From Prochlorococcus marinus XMU1412 (GTDB taxonomy: Bacteria > Cyanobacteriota > Cyanobacteriia > PCC-6307 > Cyanobiaceae), in assembly GCF_017696315.1 (NCBI RefSeq), contig NZ_JAAORJ010000004.1:203125-267124 (forward strand): a stretch of 64,000 nucleotides of DNA, read 5' to 3'. A program made the position numbers and the translations under genes. The notes under the pieces were generated by a model. The model searched no databases. It was not told the DNA's origin and was given only the letters and a program-made list of their open reading frames with translations. This document shows positions 60,921-64,000 of the stretch, piece by piece. Position 1 is the first letter of the stretch, and each line of letters starts with the position of its first letter.

Positions 60921-61014
60921 GACTCGGTTATCTCGCCTGCCTCAAGCATCCCTTGTGGCTGCTACCTTCCGGTCCTGACCAGGTTTAGGCGTTAAAACCG
61001 CGAAAGGCCGAGTC
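60921..61014 (-). ncRNA. ffs: Signal recognition particle RNA (4.5S type)
   Basis: Reading on the minus strand, the conserved apical domain GGTCAGGACCGGAAGGTAGCAGCC-type core (61000-60950 region) contains the symmetric and asymmetric loops bound by Ffh. The ends GACTCGG and CCGAGTC pair as the closing stem. About 94 nt, small bacterial type. Confidence 0.93.
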
Positions 61015-61061
61015 AAAATAATACTAGCAATTCTTGATTAAAAAAGATACATAAATTTATT

Positions 61062-61835
61062 ATGTTACCTTCAGACCTTGTTAATTATAAAAAAAAATCT
61101 CGCAAAATCATTGCACTAACTGCATGGGACTCCATATCAGGCTCTATTGCAGAACAAGCAAATGTTGATCTCGTACTAGTAGGTGACTCATTAGCAATGG
61201 TCTGCTTAGGATACAAATCGACATTGCCAATAACTTTAGAAAACATAATTTATCATACTAATGCTGTTTCAAGAGGATTTAAGAAAAAAATTGAGGAACA
61301 ACCTCTAGTCGTTTCAGATATGCCTTTTCTGACTTACCAATGCGGTGAGGATAGGGCTGTTGAGTATGCAGGGAAAATCATTCAGAGCACTTATGCAAAA
61401 GCTGTAAAAGTGGAAGGAGCTGAACCAGAAATACAAAAAGTTATTTCTAGATTAATAAGAATGGGAATCCCTGTTATGGGTCATATAGGTCTTACACCAC
61501 AAAGCTATCTAAATATTGGATTAAGAAAACAAGGTGAAAGCTTAGCAAGCCAAGAAAAAATTAAGAAAGAGGCTTCAATTCTTGAAGAATTAGGATGTTT
61601 TTCAATAGTTCTTGAACATATTCCTGATTTGCTTGCTAAGGAAATACAAAATTCATTAACAATTCCCACAATAGGTATCGGCGCAGGTAATTATTGCGAT
61701 GGTCAAGTAAGAGTTACTGCAGATTTGTTAGGCCTCAATGATGATCAACCCCCATTTTGCCAACCAATTATCCAAGGAAAGAAATTATTTAAGGATAAAT
61801 TAAAAGAATGGGTAGACTCTCAAAGACTTAACTAA
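61062..61835 (+). CDS. panB: 3-methyl-2-oxobutanoate hydroxymethyltransferase
   Basis: 257 aa. Motifs ALTAWDSISGSIAEQA, LVGDSLAMV, VKVEGAE and GHIGLTPQS fit PanB of pantothenate synthesis. Confidence 0.95.
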   Translation: MLPSDLVNYKKKSRKIIALTAWDSISGSIAEQANVDLVLVGDSLAMVCLGYKSTLPITLENIIYHTNAVSRGFKKKIEEQPLVVSDMPFLTYQCGEDRAVEYAGKIIQSTYAKAVKVEGAEPEIQKVISRLIRMGIPVMGHIGLTPQSYLNIGLRKQGESLASQEKIKKEASILEELGCFSIVLEHIPDLLAKEIQNSLTIPTIGIGAGNYCDGQVRVTADLLGLNDDQPPFCQPIIQGKKLFKDKLKEWVDSQRLN

Positions 61836-62065
61836 TAAACCCCATTTTTTCATAAAGTCTAATTCCTTAAGAACATAGTAATTCCAAAGGTTTAGTAGAA
61901 TATATATTATCTTTTAATCATTTCATTTTCTTCTATTTTTGATATTTAAAAATAAGTTTGTATAGTTTGCAATAACTAATAAAAGCAAAAGGAATGTATT
62001 AGTAGTCATTTAAAAAGAGAGTCGTTATAACCTTTAATTTAGATCTACTGTCAATCGATGGATTT

Positions 62066-62350
62066 TTGTTTCAAAATTTATTTTTTACAAATTACAAAAG
62101 ATATTTAAGACTATATTCCTTTGTTAGTAAATTGATTTTGAAAAACTCTATTTCTCTAATTCCTTTTCTTTCGTTGATAATTATTGCATTGGGATGTACT
62201 AATACAACAGAAGAAAATGAAATGAAAATGCCAATGTTATTTGATAACAGAGAACAGGCAGAAAAAGAAGCAAATAAATTTGGTTGCAAAGGAGCTCATC
62301 AAATGGGGAATAAATGGATGCCATGTAGTATGCACAAACATAATCATTAA
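62066..62350 (+). CDS. DUF3721-type lipoprotein
   Basis: Up to 94 aa from TTG 62066; a start at TTG 62138 gives a more typical lipoprotein signal (KNSISLIPFLSLIIIALGC). Lipobox ALGC, then a short mature part with EQAEKEANKFGCKGAHQMGNKWMPC, which I recognise as DUF3721, and a His-rich end. Possible metal binding; function unknown. Confidence 0.75.
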   Translation: MFQNLFFTNYKRYLRLYSFVSKLILKNSISLIPFLSLIIIALGCTNTTEENEMKMPMLFDNREQAEKEANKFGCKGAHQMGNKWMPCSMHKHNH

Positions 62351-62522
62351 AACGAGTGTTTATTCTCTCCAATTTATATCAACTAAGAATTATTTTTTTT
62401 GCCGAGATTTGCTTCTCCTTTTGTTAAAGAAGTTTTTGAGGGAATTTATTTTATTATCTGTAATTCCCATAAAACAAATGATAGAGATAGTTTTATCTAT
62501 GACAAAATAGGTATGGTTAATC

Positions 62523-63746
62523 TTAGTTAATCTCATCCCACCACTTAAACATAGAAACAAGAACTTGATTACTAAGTTCCATACCATCAGGCTCACTTAA
62601 AAAGAATCTATTCCCCTTTCTTACTAGTAGTCCACTTTCAAGAAATCTTTCCCATTCTTCAACCAATTTACTGAAGTTGCTTTCAAATTTTTTGTTTTCC
62701 CAGTTTTGTTCTTTAAATACTTCTTTAATATCTACACCCTCTTTGAGTCTTAATCCCAACATTATTTTCTCATCAAGTTCTTTATAAACAAACTCCTTAT
62801 TTGTCAGGGATGAATCTAAAATAATTTCGTCTTGTCTAGTTACCCATTCTTTATATTCTTTACTAACTCTTGGTCGAGTAAACTTTTCCCCCCAAGGTGA
62901 ACTAGTAGAACCTTGACCAAAACTCCACCAGCCTAAACCGCTCCAATAAACTCTATTATGTCTCGATTGATGTCGCGGAAGGCAATAGTTTGATATTTCA
63001 TATCTTGAATACCCTGAGTTTTTTAAAATTAAATGGGTTGATTCACTATTTCTAAAAGCCTCTTCATCACTTGGGAGTTTTAATTTTCCTAAATTAACTA
63101 ATTTTTTAAAAACAGTTCCATTTTCAATATTTAAATCGTAAATAGATAGATGCGGTGGTGAAAATGTTAATGCTTTTTTTAAGTCACCTTGCCATTCTTT
63201 AAATCCACTAAGTGGCAAGTTTTGAATTAAATCTAAACTCCAGCTTTTTATTAACCCAGAATCATAAACTCTTTTCAACCATAAACAAGATTTTTCTGCA
63301 TCTTCTTTCAAATGACGCCTTCCCGACTTTTGAAGTATCTGATTATTAAAACTTTGTACTCCGAGACTAAATCTATTTATCCCAGCATTTATGAATCCAA
63401 AAAGATCATCTTGAGTAAAACTAGCTGGATCAACCTCCATAGTGATTTCAGCACCATAGTCAATTCCATAATTTTTTTTAAAAAGATCAATTAATTCTTT
63501 GATTTGGGTTGGATCTAAAATTGATGGTGTACCACCCCCTACATAAATTGTCGATAAAGGTGATTTATGCTCAATTGACAATATTTCTTTATATAAAAAT
63601 TGCAAATACTCTTGAACAGTTTTGCTTCCATAACCTTTTAAAGTTTCAACATTGTTTCCTAATGGAATAACTGCAAAATCACAATAAAAACACCTTCTGT
63701 GGCAAAAAGGAATGTGCACATAAGCACTTCTTGGAAACTTATTCAT
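62523..63746 (-). CDS. hemW: Radical SAM heme chaperone HemW-like protein
   Basis: 407 aa. Iron-sulfur motif CHRRCFYCDF (residues 14-23), GGGTPS (SAM) and a C-terminal HemN-like domain. Annotated in many genomes as oxygen-independent coproporphyrinogen oxidase, but this shorter CxxxCxxC form is usually a heme chaperone. Confidence 0.93.
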   Translation of the reverse strand: MNKFPRSAYVHIPFCHRRCFYCDFAVIPLGNNVETLKGYGSKTVQEYLQFLYKEILSIEHKSPLSTIYVGGGTPSILDPTQIKELIDLFKKNYGIDYGAEITMEVDPASFTQDDLFGFINAGINRFSLGVQSFNNQILQKSGRRHLKEDAEKSCLWLKRVYDSGLIKSWSLDLIQNLPLSGFKEWQGDLKKALTFSPPHLSIYDLNIENGTVFKKLVNLGKLKLPSDEEAFRNSESTHLILKNSGYSRYEISNYCLPRHQSRHNRVYWSGLGWWSFGQGSTSSPWGEKFTRPRVSKEYKEWVTRQDEIILDSSLTNKEFVYKELDEKIMLGLRLKEGVDIKEVFKEQNWENKKFESNFSKLVEEWERFLESGLLVRKGNRFFLSEPDGMELSNQVLVSMFKWWDEIN

Positions 63747-63842
63747 AATCTAAATTCATTTTTAAGCTTCAAAAAAGTATTAAGGATCGAAAAAAATAAA
63801 GTCCTTATTTACTCAATTAATAAATCCTAGTAGATTATAGAT

Positions 63843-64000
63843 ATGACAGATATCTTAGTATTAATTTTATTTGTATTGTCTGGAGCTGCCTCAGGCTGGC
63901 TTGGTGTTGATTTATTGCCAGTAGACATTCTCAAACAGATATCTAATGTAGAAGGTTTTAGAATTGTTTTAGCAATAATTGGTTTTTTTGTAGGATTAGC
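63843..64000 (+). CDS. PIN/TRAM-domain membrane protein, 5' end only
   Basis: The first 52 codons are in the window. The N-terminal membrane segment MTDILVLILFVLSGAASGWL and LLPVDILKQISNVEGF match the cyanobacterial YacL-like PIN/TRAM proteins. The catalytic PIN domain lies past the edge. Confidence 0.7.
   Translation, partial: MTDILVLILFVLSGAASGWLGVDLLPVDILKQISNVEGFRIVLAIIGFFVGL

Overview
The window is a 64 kb stretch of a very AT-rich, tightly packed picocyanobacterial chromosome. The best match from what can be read is a high-light-type Prochlorococcus. Pointers are the cyanobacterial division gene ftn2/ARC6 together with ftsZ and ftsQ, a nickel superoxide dismutase with its maturation protease and a nickel permease, a small group 2 RpoD-like sigma factor, a LexA with cyanobacterial-type operators, and very short intergenic spaces. 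Most genes are housekeeping, in short operons on both strands.

Region 1 (153-11356) is different. It is an uninterrupted plus-strand run with little or no spacing. It starts with a Wzz/BY-type tyrosine kinase and a dual-specificity phosphatase. Next comes what I read as a complete lasso-peptide (class II RiPP) cluster: HPr-kinase-like peptide kinase, sulfotransferase, a 48-aa precursor, an ATP-grasp protein, a PqqD-like leader-binding protein (B1), a transglutaminase-like leader peptidase (B2), an asparagine-synthetase-like cyclase (C), an ABC exporter (D) and a nucleotidyltransferase. The layout resembles the paeninodin type of cluster (precursor, kinase, nucleotidyltransferase, C, B1, B2, D), with a sulfotransferase and an ATP-grasp protein added. 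The predicted core is 25 aa with a Gly1-Glu9 ring and ends in Ser-Ser. This is the most interesting content of the window.

Region 2 (11394-25923) holds lexA with two operators, argF, ftsH, ribD, two small conserved genes, a cobalamin methyltransferase (cbiET/cobL type), nadK, pheS, surE, a DUF3611 gene, ribF, thiE-thiS, two tiny ORFs, larB and ispF. Region 3 (26245-28256) is a small islet of a glycosyltransferase and a sugar-nucleotide epimerase/dehydratase. Region 4 (28397-38613) carries trmD-era, a Bax-inhibitor-1 protein, phoH, rpsP, ffh (with a tandem repeat in its 3' end), ftn2, pdhA and a sigma factor. Region 5 (38753-48528) has nnrD/E, mnmA, lnt, an FKBP isomerase, the sodN-sodX-nickel permease module, trpC, lpd and an rRNA methyltransferase. 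Region 6 (48687-64000) has murA, tRNA-Leu, argD, folC, a flavin oxidase, an amidohydrolase, tRNA-His, miaB, ddl-ftsQ-ftsZ (a division and cell-wall cluster), the SRP RNA, panB, hemW and the 5' end of a PIN/TRAM protein.

Two genes, the ATP-grasp gene of the lasso cluster and sodX, have coding sequence running upstream of their first ATG/GTG/TTG, with no standard start codon in the extension. They are reported as such.
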